Positions 1-14,660 of a stretch of DNA of 46,982 bases are shown one piece after another. How positions within the stretch are numbered: position 1 is the first letter of the stretch; every line of letters starts with the position of its first letter. Made by a program: the position numbers and the translations under genes. The stretch comes from Sphaeroforma sirkka. Lineage: Eukaryota; Opisthokonta; Ichthyosporea; Ichthyophonida. The DNA is taken from contig LUCW03000849.1 in assembly GCA_001586965.3 (NCBI GenBank), forward strand, positions 1-46,982, read 5' to 3'. Below the pieces are notes generated by a model. That model had not been told where the DNA came from and ran no database searches. It worked only from the letters and a program-made list of their open reading frames with translations.

Positions 1-855
1 AATGGCGCTGCTACTGCCTTCATCAGTTTCCGGGTCTGCCATGATAGATGTGATACTTTATTCCTAACCCTGCTGTTCCCAGATTTAGAACATGCGGTGT
101 TATATCTCGTCTTGTAGTCTACGCTATAATATTAAGAAAACCAGATCGTGTTGATCTCCTTTGCTTCTAAATGTTTACTTTGTAATCTGCAAGACTGAAA
201 CAACCATATCCATGATGCCCACCCATTTAAAAAATATGTGATAATAGAGATAATAGAAAAGATCTGATACCACAATAACTATTACGTCATAAATTTATAA
301 ATAGTTACACTTTTGGCGTGCTTTCTGCATCAGAAGTTAAATAATTGTGTAACGTGTCGTGCAGTGTACTGTGTATTTATTTATGTAGCATGAAGTCTTT
401 TGATGGTACCACTTAATCGCATGAAGCTTATAGACACATACGATACACTGTAGTTGGATAGTTGTACAGTCCAGTGTACAGTGTCTATGTGTAGTATGAA
501 GTCCATGGGCAGGTTGCTTACTTTTATGAACCTTATAGTCAGATAGGATAGTCTGGATCCTACGATTTAATAATTGCACAAGTTGTGGTAAGAGACCAAT
601 CGTAGACGTGGTAGTACACATCACAGCATTATAGTTACAAACGTAGTAGTAGACGCCCACAGTACTATATTCGCCCTCATTTCTGAAGGATATAATCGTA
701 GCCACAGAGCGCGAGTGAATACATCAAATCGCTGACGTAGTTTCTGTCTTTTGTATGGATAACCTCAGTCATACGAAAGCATAAGTATGTCCTGTGTATA
801 GTACTGCAATGTGCACTAATATAACTTAGCTGGCACGTATAATAAACAAGTCAAC
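1..855. other. 5' flank of HUS1 with a decayed tandem duplication
   Basis: No convincing gene. Positions about 361-460 and 471-557 look like two diverged copies of one unit of about 100 bp. Both open with CAGTGTAC, contain the string ATGAAGTC and a later CTTATAG, and end with GGATAG. A TATA-like stretch, TATAATAAAC, lies just before the HUS1 start codon. No promoter can be assigned with confidence. Confidence 0.5.
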
Positions 856-3323
856 ATGAGATTTAAAGCTACAATCAGGGCCGATTCTCAGGTGCAGCGG
901 TTTACACGTAAGTTCAATTCGGTGTCTTAATATGTATTACGTGTACAGTACTATTATCTCGAGATTTAAGGCCACAATCAGGGCTGATTCTCAGGTGCAG
1001 TGGTTTACACGTAATTTCAACTCGGTGTCTTGTATATTTATATTGCGTGTAGAATACCATTACCTCACACGTGTGGTGGGATGTATATGTGTATTTTTAT
1101 CAACTATGCGCACAGTACCCTTCAGTTCGTCTTTCAGGATGTTCAACGCACACGTAACATTACCCTAAGATTCAAACTTGGCTTATATACAATTCGCACG
1201 TAAGCTGTACTCGTTGTGTTCATTCTTTTCACTTTATCCACAGCATCCTTACCCTTCAGTTCTCTACTCAATATGTTTAATACACTATGGCTTGCACTAA
1301 GATCCACCCTTGTGTGTGTATCTTTTTCACACGTAAGTTGGATTCGATGCGTTTGCTTCTTCATGTGTACGATAACGTCACCAGTCTTTAAGCATCAATG
1401 CTCATCCTTCTCTCAGTATTTCCAATACACACAGAAGGTGGTACTGATATTCAAATTTTGTTTTTGTGTATTTATTTTACACGCAAGTCTGTACGGAATC
1501 ATACTTTTGCCATTTTTCTATATATTGGCAAGTTTGAATGCCCGTGCCTGTCCCCCTTTATAGTCACTTTCCATGCAGGTACCATGAGTATGTACATTAT
1601 CGCCTTTGTTTAGTGTTTGAAGGGAAGCCCTTTGTGTGCATAAATATATAGCTACCTAGGGCTGTGCTTAAGGCGCATTGCAAGTGTATTCCGGGGGAGT
1701 GGAAACGTTATAAGTGGGTGTGTGTGCCATGATTTGGAGCTTGGAGATAAGTATTATTTCTATATTGTATACAGGCACAGCACACCTTTGGATAAACATC
1801 TTAGCGACACTTAGTTGTGTATAAAGGAGAATATCAAAAAGGCTAAAGTAGCCTCCATATCTGGATAATAAACGCTCTTTCTTACGTATTTACGCAGCGC
1901 TTATAAAGGTATAAAAAGCAAGTCTCATTTGTATTCAACATATCAAATTAGTTTGAAAACCGATCAAGCACCTCACGACTCAATTAGTATTGGATAGCGA
2001 TCACTGACACGATTTGTATTGGCTAGGCATCGCTATCGTTGAGTGGTAGTGCTCATGTTTAATCCACGGTATGAAATCGCTATAGGATGTATCACCGCTT
2101 CAATCTTCCTGTCAAACGCTATCCACTGATTGTTCAATTCACGGTGAAATATTGTACAGGATTTATCACCACAATATCGCGGATAAACAAAGATGCGACC
2201 CTGCGCATGGCCCCAGGCAAGCTCTACTTCATCTTAGTGGCGTCTGATGTATCTGATGGCAGTGTAAGGGTGTGGGCTGAGGTTGAAGCGGTATGTCTCT
2301 ATCATCCGATTTCATAAGAGCCATTGAGTTGCTATGCCTTTATATGAATATTTAGCGCATTTCCATGTGTTTTATCACCGATGTGTGTCCTACTGTTGCT
2401 TTGTATTAGAAATTTGTGCGTCGAAGTATTGTAGGTATGTACGCCGTGCTCCGTGGTCCGTATTTCAACGCTTGCGTATTTCTAATTATTTTCCAAGCAC
2501 GGTTATGAATCCACAGAATATCATCCTCGAAAACTTACAATTCTAAAGCCCACCTCCCATTAACGTAAAACTAATAAGGACAGTAATATATGAGACGTAT
2601 ATCTCCACCTTCCACGTCTCACCCCACTATTATACTGGACTGTATAGGAAACTATTTTCGACAGCTTCCAAATCGAAAGCCGACACCCAAACAACGAGAT
2701 ATTGATGGAGATAGGGCTTGAAAATCTTCAAAGGGCTCTCAGATCGGCATCAGCGTCTAACGATGTGGTCTTACGTTTGACAGGTGACGGGGGCCAACCC
2801 GCGTTGACTCTGACTATCAAATTGGTAATCTGTTGGGAATATATGTATGTTCGTTTGTATCTTCTTAGTTTTGTGTTCAAGTTGGTCAGATTCTATCAGA
2901 TTTTGAATATCAATGTGGGGACAATGTATGCTCATTTTTTATTTGTAATAATTGGTGTTTAAGCCGAAAAATCAAACTGATGATCTCTTACAGGTCTTCC
3001 AGTTGAGGGAGTCTACATACGATCATATATATTTACTCCATTGATTGTTCAAGCGGGCCGAAATCTGGCTAACAAAATTGTATTGCCCGACTTGATTGGG
3101 ATATTATTACATATTGCACCAATATTGAATCTGATCAACCCAAAGTACACTTTATCCTTGTCCTTGTAGGAGAGTCGAACCGCCGAGCGTACTGTGATAC
3201 AGAATGTGCCAGTTGCGCTACTCAGCCATGAACTGACCGCCAACTACTGCGAACCTGACTTACCTCAGCCTGATGTATGTGAGTGGTGGTCACGTTGTGG
3301 TCACTTATATAGATATTTATAGC

Positions 3324-3379
<56 letters not shown>

Positions 3380-3614
3380 ATGTATATATATAATGTATAT
3401 ATATATGTATGTGTATGTGTGTATGCATATATACATGTACATATGTATATCGATATATATTGTATATGTTATATATTTATATATACATATGTATATATAT
3501 ATAAATATATATATAGATACAGATAATATAGATATAGATACAGATATGAGATATATATATATATATATATTATTATACATTATATTTTTAATATATTTTC
3601 ATATGAACAAAACG

Positions 3615-3660
<46 letters not shown>

Positions 3661-4065
3661 ATATATATTATTATATATATATATATATATATTACATACA
3701 CACAATATGTACGTACGTATGTATGTAATGCATGTATGTATGTGTATGCATATATATGTATGTATGCATGTATGCATACATAAACAAACGTGTGTGCGTG
3801 TGTGCATGCGTATGTATGTGTCCGTAATGCGTCCGGTATGTGTGTGAGTGTGTGTTGGTGTATATATTCCCATGCATATATATATATATATATATATATA
3901 ATGAATGTATGTAGCTCTGTATATATAAATAAATGTCTATGTATAAAAATATATATGAGTGTATATATATATAGATATATATATATATATATATATATAT
4001 GCGTGTGTGTGTGTATGTATGTATGTATGTATGTATGTATGTATGTATGTATGTATGTATGTATG

Positions 4066-4133
<68 letters not shown>

Positions 4134-5801
4134 ACATGTTACTACACAATTCGGTGGTACTCCAGATCAACATATGCCTGCCAAGTCTCAAGATTCTCAG
4201 CACTATCATCGACCGCATGAAGACATTGGACAAGTACGTGGTGCTATCAGCCAACAACGAGGGCGAGCTTCGTCTGCAGATTGAGGCCGATGCCGTGAGT
4301 GTGTGCACATCTGTCACAGAATGTGAGATTCCAAAGTCTACTGGTAGGTTATTGCATACTGCTTCATGATATATAGGGAGTGAATTTTCTCTCGAGTGTT
4401 TCGGTAATTGACATCGGCGGCCTAATCTCGCTTTAATGGCATGGGTATACTCGATTGAGGCAGGTACCGTTCTGTATGAGTATGAAATTCTAAAAGTCTG
4501 CTGGGATGTATGATAGCATACGGTACTATTGTGTAGTATAATTGAGTCGTACTCATGACTTCACTGATAAGGGATATCGACATGAGATGATTATGAAATT
4601 AAGATATATATTGCTGATCGAGTCGGATGCCGTGAGTGTTTACACATTTATCACACTGAGTGAGATTTCAAAGTCTGTAGGATTGCGATCTCGAGAAACC
4701 TAATATGAAATGACAACTATTATTCCGGGCTTAATCTATATATTATCAACTCGTAAAAATAGTTGCATTAAAATTCATCCACACCACCTCCCAAGTTGTG
4801 CTGTGGCGATTGCATTCCATTTATCCACTTCATCTCCGTGTGGTGTCCAGACGCAGAAGAGCAGACTAGAGCAGACGACGTTTTCGTATCGGCTCGGATC
4901 GATATCAAAAAGTTTTCCCAGTTTTTGGTCGGCTTTCAGATGTCACCTACCGCCGTTATCTGCAGTAAGTGTGTCAGATGTAAAGTAGTACTATTGTTTA
5001 TCTGTGTGATATCCTTCTGTCAACTTCATGTCCAAGTGATCGTATATTTACTGACATGTGACATGTGAGCTATGCACATTGTGTTGCCTGTGGGCTTGGA
5101 CTAATATCAGCAAGTCCTCCCAGTTTCTGGTGGTCACATACCACCGAAACTTGCATATGTGCGTGGTATGTGTCGAGTAATCATTTGTGCGTGATGTCCT
5201 CCTATTAAGGTACCATGCACTTTTTGGGAATGTTTTAGGAGATGAATCCTTCTATTAGTTGGTATGTGACGACGATGCGAGGTAAATAAATTATATCAAA
5301 TACATTAAAGGCTTTAAGATCCAATGCTTATTCCAACACACCAGTAAAATAAGCAATATATAATTTTCTGCGTTTTATTTAAACAAAGATGTTACGAATC
5401 GGTGGTCCTTACTAAATTATTCCCACATCAGCCGTTGTTGTTCTCACCGCTGTGTGGTTTAAGTGCAATATAGGGATGTTCCTGGCTCAAACCCATACTT
5501 CATTCGACTACATACATGCCTGCCTGGCAGACCATTGCACTATGTCATGTATGTAGATATAAGGCAGACGAGAGTTCAGAGCATGAATATTGTTCCCACT
5601 CACGCTGTGTTTATGAAAATTCTCTCACTATCTTCCCGTAGACTGGTGTGGTTTCAGCTCACATTCCCATATTCTAACACATGGCATTCCTTCGATTTCC
5701 CCCGTGGTACTACCACAGGTATAGTTCCACACCGGGCGGTCATACTGTTCCTGCTGAGCCATGAGGTCTCAATGACCTACTATGTGCCCGTCATCTCCTA
5801 G
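856..5801 (+). CDS. HUS1: HUS1 checkpoint clamp subunit (9-1-1 complex)
   Basis: HUS1 pairs with RAD9 and RAD1 in the PCNA-like ring loaded at damaged DNA, where it activates ATR signalling in the nucleus. Seven exons join in phase: 856-907, 2160-2290, 2648-2824, 3170-3274, 4166-4343, 4851-4964, 5719-5801. They give 279 aa against 280 in human. Seen in order: N-terminal MRFKATIRA, then [21 protein letters not shown], aligned without gaps to human [29 protein letters not shown] and [24 protein letters not shown] with [37 protein letters not shown]; and the C-terminal [16 protein letters not shown] before TAG. Donors are GTAAGT, GTATGT, GTAATC, GTATGT, GTAGGT and GTAAGT. The start is the ATG that begins the conserved MRF. 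Introns 1 and 5 hold decayed copies of neighbouring exon sequence, and intron 4 is mostly microsatellite. Identity is near certain; the intron 3 donor GTAATC is the least typical site. Confidence 0.93.
904..1510 (+). repeat. degenerate array of exon-1 donor copies in HUS1 intron 1
   Basis: The junction motif ACACGTAAGTT followed by a TTCGGTGT-like string recurs at about 904 (the real donor), 1010, 1196, 1329 and 1482, with a weaker copy near 1151. A second block, CCCTTCAGTTC with a trailing ATGTTtAA-like string, accompanies it near 1120, 1252 and more weakly 1388. Spacing runs from 106 to 186 bp. The array looks like an old tandem amplification that began at the exon 1 boundary. Confidence 0.65.
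932..1038 (+). pseudogene. duplicate first exon of HUS1
   Basis: Positions 963-1031 repeat HUS1 exon 1 and its donor region (857-927) at roughly 90% identity. The original ATG is absent because homology begins right after it, and the donor has changed from GTAAGT to GTAATT. Three of the four substitutions in the coding part are silent (AAA/AAG, GCT/GCC, GCC/GCT); the fourth changes Arg to Trp. An upstream ATG at 932 is in frame and would give [10 protein letters not shown] followed by the HUS1 start. A weakly used alternative first exon is therefore possible, although a decaying duplicate is simpler. Confidence 0.75.
3329..4131. repeat. compound AT, GT and TATG microsatellite in HUS1 intron 4
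   Basis: Nearly all of intron 4 (3275-4165) is simple sequence: (TA)n at 3329-3362, (GT)n next to it, many further AT and TATG runs, a long (TATG)n at about 4014-4067 and (TA)n at 4069-4130. Open frames here read as Tyr-Ile or His-Thr repeats and are artefacts. The last (TA)n ends about 35 bp before the exon 5 acceptor, leaving little room for a normal branch site and pyrimidine tract. Confidence 0.95.
4471..4681 (+). repeat. two decayed copies of the HUS1 exon 5 end in intron 5
   Basis: The 3' part of exon 5 plus its donor (about 4281-4365) recurs twice downstream. Copy one, near 4471-4525, keeps the region around GAAATTC, AAGTCTGCTGG and CATAC. Copy two, 4610-4681, is longer. It still reads in frame as [19 protein letters not shown] against exon 5 [19 protein letters not shown], and keeps a GTAGGA at the donor position. 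Confidence 0.75.
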
Positions 5802-6659
5802 CCGCTGAGATGGTCTCTGAAAGCGAACTTGCGAATACACATACGTACAATTTATACGTACATACATATGCGCCATACGTACATTACTTTCACATGCCGA
5901 GGTTTATGCATAAGAGTTCTTCCAAGGATGTCCGTGGCTCTGCACGATTAGGCTTCCAAGCTTCGAAGACCGTGCACTCATTGGTGAATTGTGACTGAGA
6001 TGGAACTGCAGTAGGTCAAGAAGCAAAGGAGAGACACAATATCAGTACTCATGCGCAGGTATCACAAGGATTTATGTATGAGTGGACGCTGGAATATGCC
6101 AGTTCTTGAAATTATGTGATGCTGAAAGTCATTGGCACTTCCTGTTAGCAGCGTGTCGTTATAGACACTTAGAGGATGACACTCCATTCGTGCACACATC
6201 TCCGAGCAAACGTACAAACCATAACGCCTGGGGAACAGAATCACGTTTGTGTGAACATGGCGCTAACACTGGTGGGGCGCCACACACGTCATCACATGAT
6301 TGTAGACGAATGCAATACGAACTCGAGAGCACGGCAAATCATTATATACTCAGTGAAAGGCATGGCCATAAATTAATCCAGGCGAGTGCAACGCTAGCTC
6401 AAAGCACGAACGATCAGATCATGTACACTTAGCAGACAATAACTCGATTCATATCAGACCCCATTGGCATCAAGTACAGTGGATGAAACAACCTTGGCGG
6501 AATTTTGTTATATGAGCGCTGAATCGAAGTTTATATTGCAGGGTACAAGCAAAGCTCAAATGGGACCGAAGCTATATCGCTATCCGCAGAACTTTGTGTG
6601 GTTAGGGGATAAGCACATCTGAGAGTTCTTACCATATTATGAATCGTATCGTGACCGCA
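5802..6659. other. intergenic spacer between convergent HUS1 and QPRT
   Basis: This is the 3' to 3' spacer. Open frames of 60-116 codons occur on both strands, but none shows a recognisable motif or splice context, so I call no gene. I saw no clear AATAAA signal close to either stop codon. Confidence 0.6.
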
Positions 6660-9400
<2,741 letters not shown>

Positions 9401-9594
9401 TTTAACTACATGCATATAGACGTGATTGATATCAGTGACAGTCGACAACATGCTCCTCTGGTTTTAAGTCCGACTGTACTGTCCCACAAATATTGTTAAT
9501 TTTTAAAATATCACAACATTGACTTTTACAACAATGTCAAACAGTGGGTATCAATAGTAGCGTGCTTGTTCTACTGGTGATTGTGACACCCTAT

Positions 9595-11216
9595 TCATAG
9601 AGGAAGACGAGCACTCTCACAAACATCGTATAAAGCAAAACACAATGCTTTCCACATTGTGAGGAATGATGACACACCATTTGAAGTGAAGTGCGTCTTC
9701 TTCTTCCTTACAGGGTCCGTCAGCGCCAGTACACCGCCCATGCCATCATCCTCACTATTCCTGTGCGCACCCCTCTTGCGCTTGCCCGGAGTTTCATCCA
9801 GGTTGTTCTTTACCCGGAACTCAATGTTCACATCTGTAGGTGCCTTCTCGCAATAGGCCAGATGCTCCTCCCATCGGGCGGCGCTGGTACGTTTCGCGTA
9901 CTGTGTGTCACAGTATACACAAGCCGTCTTGGTTTCTGTCTCGGTTGTGTGCATACGTACACTGGCTTGCGGTCGTCCTACCATTCGTGCTTGCTTCTGT
10001 ATTTCCTTTTGATTGGGAGGGAATGTTGTATGTGAGTTTCAGCCCCCCAAGAGATGCATTCGTACATATACGCACTAATCACTGAATACAATATACACAC
10101 ATAGATACAGAGTATGTATTTATATATGTATGTATGTATTTATATATGTATGTATAAATGTATATATATATATAAATGTGTGTGTATGCATGTGTGCGTA
10201 TGTATATAATATATGTATATAATATATATATATATATATATATGCACAAGTATATGCATATATATTGTGTATCTGTTTGTATGCATGCGTGGGTGCGTGT
10301 GATGTGGGTTGGGTTTATTTAATGCACGATTATGACATTCTTTAACCAGCCTACCAATTTCGTAAAATGGATTTGTTACCCACAAGCGTCTGGAATGAAA
10401 AATGAAACAAACAGTGTTTCGTTTACAATATGCAGAGACGCCGCATATTCGAAACTACAGTGTGCATTGCATTCAATCTGGGCGGGCGAAACCAGTATGT
10501 ACGAGCATTGGGTGAGATGAAAATAGTTTTTCTCTGGTTATTCACAAAGGTCTCAATCACCGCAGACATTAAAGCATAAGTATATTTCTAGAAAATAATC
10601 ACACAACAACCTTGAGACGACACCAGAATACTAATAAGAACCAATCCAAATCGACAGTGCTAACTATGGACAGGCCTAATCATTATTACTATCTTTAGAT
10701 ACCGAATACACTACCTTGCGAAGCAGCACTGAAACATGGGTGTCCGAACCACAAATGTCACTGAGTGGGGGAACTGGTACTTGTTGTACGACAACGTGCT
10801 AAGAAACCACGTGGCGTATATCCACCCAGACACGAGAGATATAGAGATACTCTCAATCCGAAGCACAGATGGAAGTGAGAACCCATAGGTCTGTCTCACC
10901 GCTCTTCGTGACTATCTCAACAATATAAATACAGTCCTGGATCGCATTCGTATATACATACATAGAGCGATGTACATGTGCATATCCATATTCATACGTA
11001 TACACGTGCATAGACACACATATTCAAAACAACACAGCTCACGATCAACTCACCCGACCGACGTGCGGTTGAACGTGCTGAGGAGGCTGTATGGGCACCT
11101 GCTGCTGGGGTTGGGATGGTGCCTGGATAGCCAATTGCTGCTGCTGATGGTGTTGCACCTGCTGTTGCTGTTGCTGCTGTTGTTGTACTTGTTGTTGTGC
11201 TTGTTGTTGTGCTTGT

Positions 11217-11272
<56 letters not shown>

Positions 11273-12361
11273 GCTGCTGTTGCTGTTGCTGATGTTGTTG
11301 CTGCTGTTGAAGTGAGGGTGTACAAATGGTGAGCATTCTAATATCGATCTGTACGAACATATGCGAAATTTTGTACTATTTTCACTTGCACAAACTTTTG
11401 GACTCAATTATAGACCAAAAAGTACGCATTTGGCAATAGAAAGGTGAAACAGTTGTTATTTTCGGCAATGGGCACAGACGTGAGTCAGAAAGAGTAGAGT
11501 ACACGAGCACAAACCGATTAATGAAGTCGACAAAATGTAATTGCGGCAATATTTGAATACTATAGGTTGAGGTACACACAAGGATGACATCCAAACACTC
11601 AACAAAACATACCGAGTGTAGCATCAGTTCTCGCTGCGCCTGGTCATAAGACTGCGATACTTGATCACGGTTGGCCTCCTGCTGCTGAGACAAGGGACAG
11701 CAAGGAAAACGACTATCAGTATACAATTGATTCACACCTAACCAAGATGTTAAAGTAGGTTGTAATTGTTCCTCTTGACACCGACACAGTTTGTAATAGG
11801 TTTGACTTGACTAAAGAGTTCGTTTTATACTTGTACCTTTGGGGTGTGATCGTTGCTCAGTCGGCGCTCACAGGGGTTGCCAATACAATAAGAAAAATAA
11901 ACATACAGGACGCAGGGTAGACTGGATAACCCTAAATGTGTGCCCATAGACTCGTACATGATATTCTTTCTGTCAAGTTAGTGTGACAGTCGTGAGATAA
12001 AAGTTCGAAGCTACCGTACTAAGTACACCCCCGATTTATGTGAATAATACAAGATAAATCCGTTCCGCTTTAGTATAACAAATATATCAATTACGATGAA
12101 GACTAAAGACGAGACGGAACATACATGTTGCTGCATTAGCTGTTGCTGAGCTTGTTGCTGCGCCTGTTGTTGCTGCTGAGGAACCACTACCACACTTCCA
12201 GGCTCCTGAGGTGGCACCAAAGCAACTGCACTGGCAAGTGCGAGTGCATGCGAGAACTGCTCGGGGATAGACCCAGCTACAGAACCGTTTGGATCGGTCA
12301 TGGAGGCTTCCTTGAAGGGCGAGGAGCCTCGGAGATCGTTCTCATCCGGTAGTTGATTCAT
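9595..12361 (-). CDS. glutamine-rich protein with C-terminal BED-like C2HC finger
   Basis: Exon model in transcript order: 12361-12125, 11684-11613, 11303-11054, 10798-10715, 9996-9595, about 348 aa. Exon 1 starts MNQLPDENDLRGSS and ends in a Q-rich stretch; exon 2 is QQEANRDQVSQSYDQ onward; exon 3 is polyglutamine followed by QAPSQPQQQVPIQPP; exon 4 is HVVVQQVPVPPLSDICGSD onward; exon 5 holds ACVYCDTQY then AARWEEHLAYCEK, a C-x2-C-x15-H-x3-C pattern like BED fingers, and a basic GKRKRG stretch that could be a nuclear signal. All junctions fit in phase except that the frame slips by one base inside the CAA tract of exon 3. Function is inferred only: a DNA-binding or transcription-linked protein. 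The exon 3 to 4 to 5 chain is less sure than each exon. The last exon is read to the first stop, and an earlier donor (GTAAGG near 9717) is possible. Confidence 0.6.
10084..10270. repeat. AT, GT and TATG microsatellite in intron 4 of the Q-rich gene
   Basis: Simple sequence within intron 4 (9997-10714): TATG runs near 10124-10155, TA runs near 10215-10242, and GT-rich stretches. No coding content. Confidence 0.9.
11155..11303 (-). repeat. CAA/CAG polyglutamine tract with an internal frame slip
   Basis: On the minus strand exon 3 opens as mixed CAG and CAA codons, passes through a pure (CAA)n run at about 11219-11272, then has an extra A near 11218 (CAACAAACAAGC). Past that point the Gln frame continues one base out, again with mixed CAA, CAG and GTG codons that look coding. 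In the other frames the tract reads as poly-Asn or poly-Thr. Confidence 0.85.
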
Positions 12362-13648
12362 TGTGAATATGCCAAGGTGACTTATTGTATTTCCAGTAAC
12401 TCGCTACAGATGATGTCGGAGACTGTGTATATATGTGTGTACTGTTTTGTCGCCTTACTCGAACAGATTCTGTAAACAAAATAGACTGATATCTATCGCA
12501 AGCTTGGTCGTCTATTCGACTCAATATTAATATACTAAAAAAGGCCAATACAGTTTACGCCAGCTGATACTTGACCAAGACTCGATTGTAAATAGTCTAA
12601 ACAGCCAGGTAAAGTCTTATACCAAGCGATGGCTCAGGATGGATGAACACATATAAGGCCGGTGAATTGGGAAGCAACTAGCAACTGACACTCTGTGCAC
12701 TTAGGTACTTTTCCGCGGGAGGAATATTAAGAGCTATTCAATTTGGTGTGTCACTCTTTGCTACTCTTTGGTAATAGTTTCGAATAACGGCGGAACCCCA
12801 TCCGACCCATGTATTTATGATGTATTATATTATAGAACTCGTCGCTTTGATATTATTTATAATAATATATCGGATATTTTATTTCCGGTTTCCATTGTCG
12901 CTTATATCGGTTCAAAATCGCAAATGCAGACCGATCCGTTGGCAATATAATTAAAGTTTGCACAAACGGGCGGTTTGACATATAGAATACCGACAATCTG
13001 TACTAGAAAAGAGAATACCTACTCTTTGCAAGGACTTAGACCCAGAGACCTGTACTGTCGCAGTTTTTCCATCCATTTGCAACGAGGTTTATACGACGCA
13101 GAACGTAGCAAACATTAATTTTTGCATTTTCGAACAAAAGGCTCGTCCGAAAAAAACTTCCCCACCAAGTTCTGAAATGTGTTTTTTTAGCGAGGTTTCA
13201 AAAAGAACGGGGTTTACGACACATACAATTTTATATATTTATTTTTTTAGCTGCGGATGTACTCAGACACAAAAAGAACGGGGTTTACGACACGGTTGAG
13301 GACAGTGAGGATGTAATTACTCAGTCAGTATTTACTCAACAACTTTCTGCCCTTTTCGGCTTTTCATATGTGTCGATACTCAAATGTTTACATATTTACC
13401 AAACAATCTCAGCAAGGTGTTTAATTTTTTGAAAGTTAACAAAGCCGGGCGATTAAAGACGTTCGGTACATATATATTTTGCTGAAGTTGTCTGATGAAT
13501 CGGTGATGAAGTATGAACTGATGACAGATGAGTGTGATGAGTCCGTGTATCTGTGACTCTGGAGTCTGGGACGTGGGTCTGTGACTATGACTGTGTGATT
13601 GTGACTGTGTCAGTGTGTCGATGACTCGGTGTGTCCCCTCTCTCATCA

Positions 13649-13686
<38 letters not shown>

Positions 13687-14660
13687 GTTTTTTTGTTTTG
13701 TTTTTTCTTTTTTAAAAAAACCCTGATTTCACGTAAACTTGTAGCACACGGAGCAAAATTCTGCAAAATCTATTTTTATAACACTTCCGCTAGACATCCG
13801 TTGGACAAACGGAAAGTAGCAGGTGTTAAAGTTGACATTCTCGTGAATATCCCTGTAATTTGATTGACTACATTCCATGAATTGAGACATGGGGTCTCTG
13901 TTACCAATGTGGGCCCTGAGGGGGTAAATGTAGTGACAGAGCCTTTTGCTCTCAACACAATCAAATTTGAAATAACTCAATCAAAACGTATAGATAAAGT
14001 TTCTTGACCACTCAAAATATATAAATGCTTGATGTATTGTGTCTCGCGCCGTACATGCGACTGTGCTAATATGCTTAGAGTCATATACAAAGGAGAAACA
14101 TGGTTGGCCACGAAACTAGCTCACCAACTTTTGACGCATTGAACATAGAGATAATGTTGAATAGCGGAAACGTTTTTAAAAAAAGTGTTGAATTCAGAAG
14201 GCTAAGAAAAAGCATGGTGAAAATTTGCTACCAATTTGTGTTTTTTTAAAACAAATAGTAAAAAGAGAGAGAGTAGAGACTAGAGAGATTTATACAGAGT
14301 TCCAGTCTCCCCACCAGTCCCCATAGGCCCAGACTCCCCACTCACACTGACACTGTCTGAGACTGTGAAACTGACTTGTGTTATTTGTTTTTAAAAAGAA
14401 ATCTTCTCTTCCTCTCTTCTTGTTGTGTGTGTGCGTGTCTGACTCTGATGAACTCGGTGATGTGTGAAATGTGAACGAAAGATTAAAAAAATATGTATAT
14501 TAATGCTATGTTGAAATAATAATATTATTAGTATATATTTTTTTAAATAAAACCATACACACAGATAACCAATACAAAGATCAATGATCTAAAATTAAAT
14601 AAAATCAGACATTCATAATATCCGCCCGAGAGAATAAAAAGTGGATTACATTTCAAAATT
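12362..14660. other. intergenic region between divergent genes, left part
   Basis: No gene that I can support. Contents: two direct copies of AAAAAGAACGGGGTTTACGA at 13199 and 13272, a (TC)n run at about 13646-13682 and many poly-T and poly-A runs. The region between 12361 and 16277 is head-to-head for the Q-rich and Ser-rich genes, so both promoters should lie in or near it. Confidence 0.5.
13199..13294. repeat. two direct copies of a 23-bp string, 73 bp apart
   Basis: AAAAAGAACGGGGTTTACGA plus CAC occurs at 13199-13221 and 13272-13294. The sequence between them is AT-rich and otherwise unremarkable. Confidence 0.8.

Noticed and set aside
3222-4131. Open frames of Tyr-Ile, His-Thr or Cys-Val repeats
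   Set aside because: They are translations of AT, GT and TATG microsatellites inside HUS1 intron 4; the same holds at 10140-10385, 17599-18012 and 45790-46149.
6082-6432. A 116-codon plus-strand frame between HUS1 and QPRT
   Set aside because: No motif, no splice context and a competing frame in the same stretch; probably chance.
11045-11407. Poly-Asn and poly-Thr proteins in the CAA tract
   Set aside because: These are alternative frames of the polyglutamine exon; the mixed CAA and CAG codons mark the Gln frame as the real one. The plus-strand Leu/Val version is the antisense.
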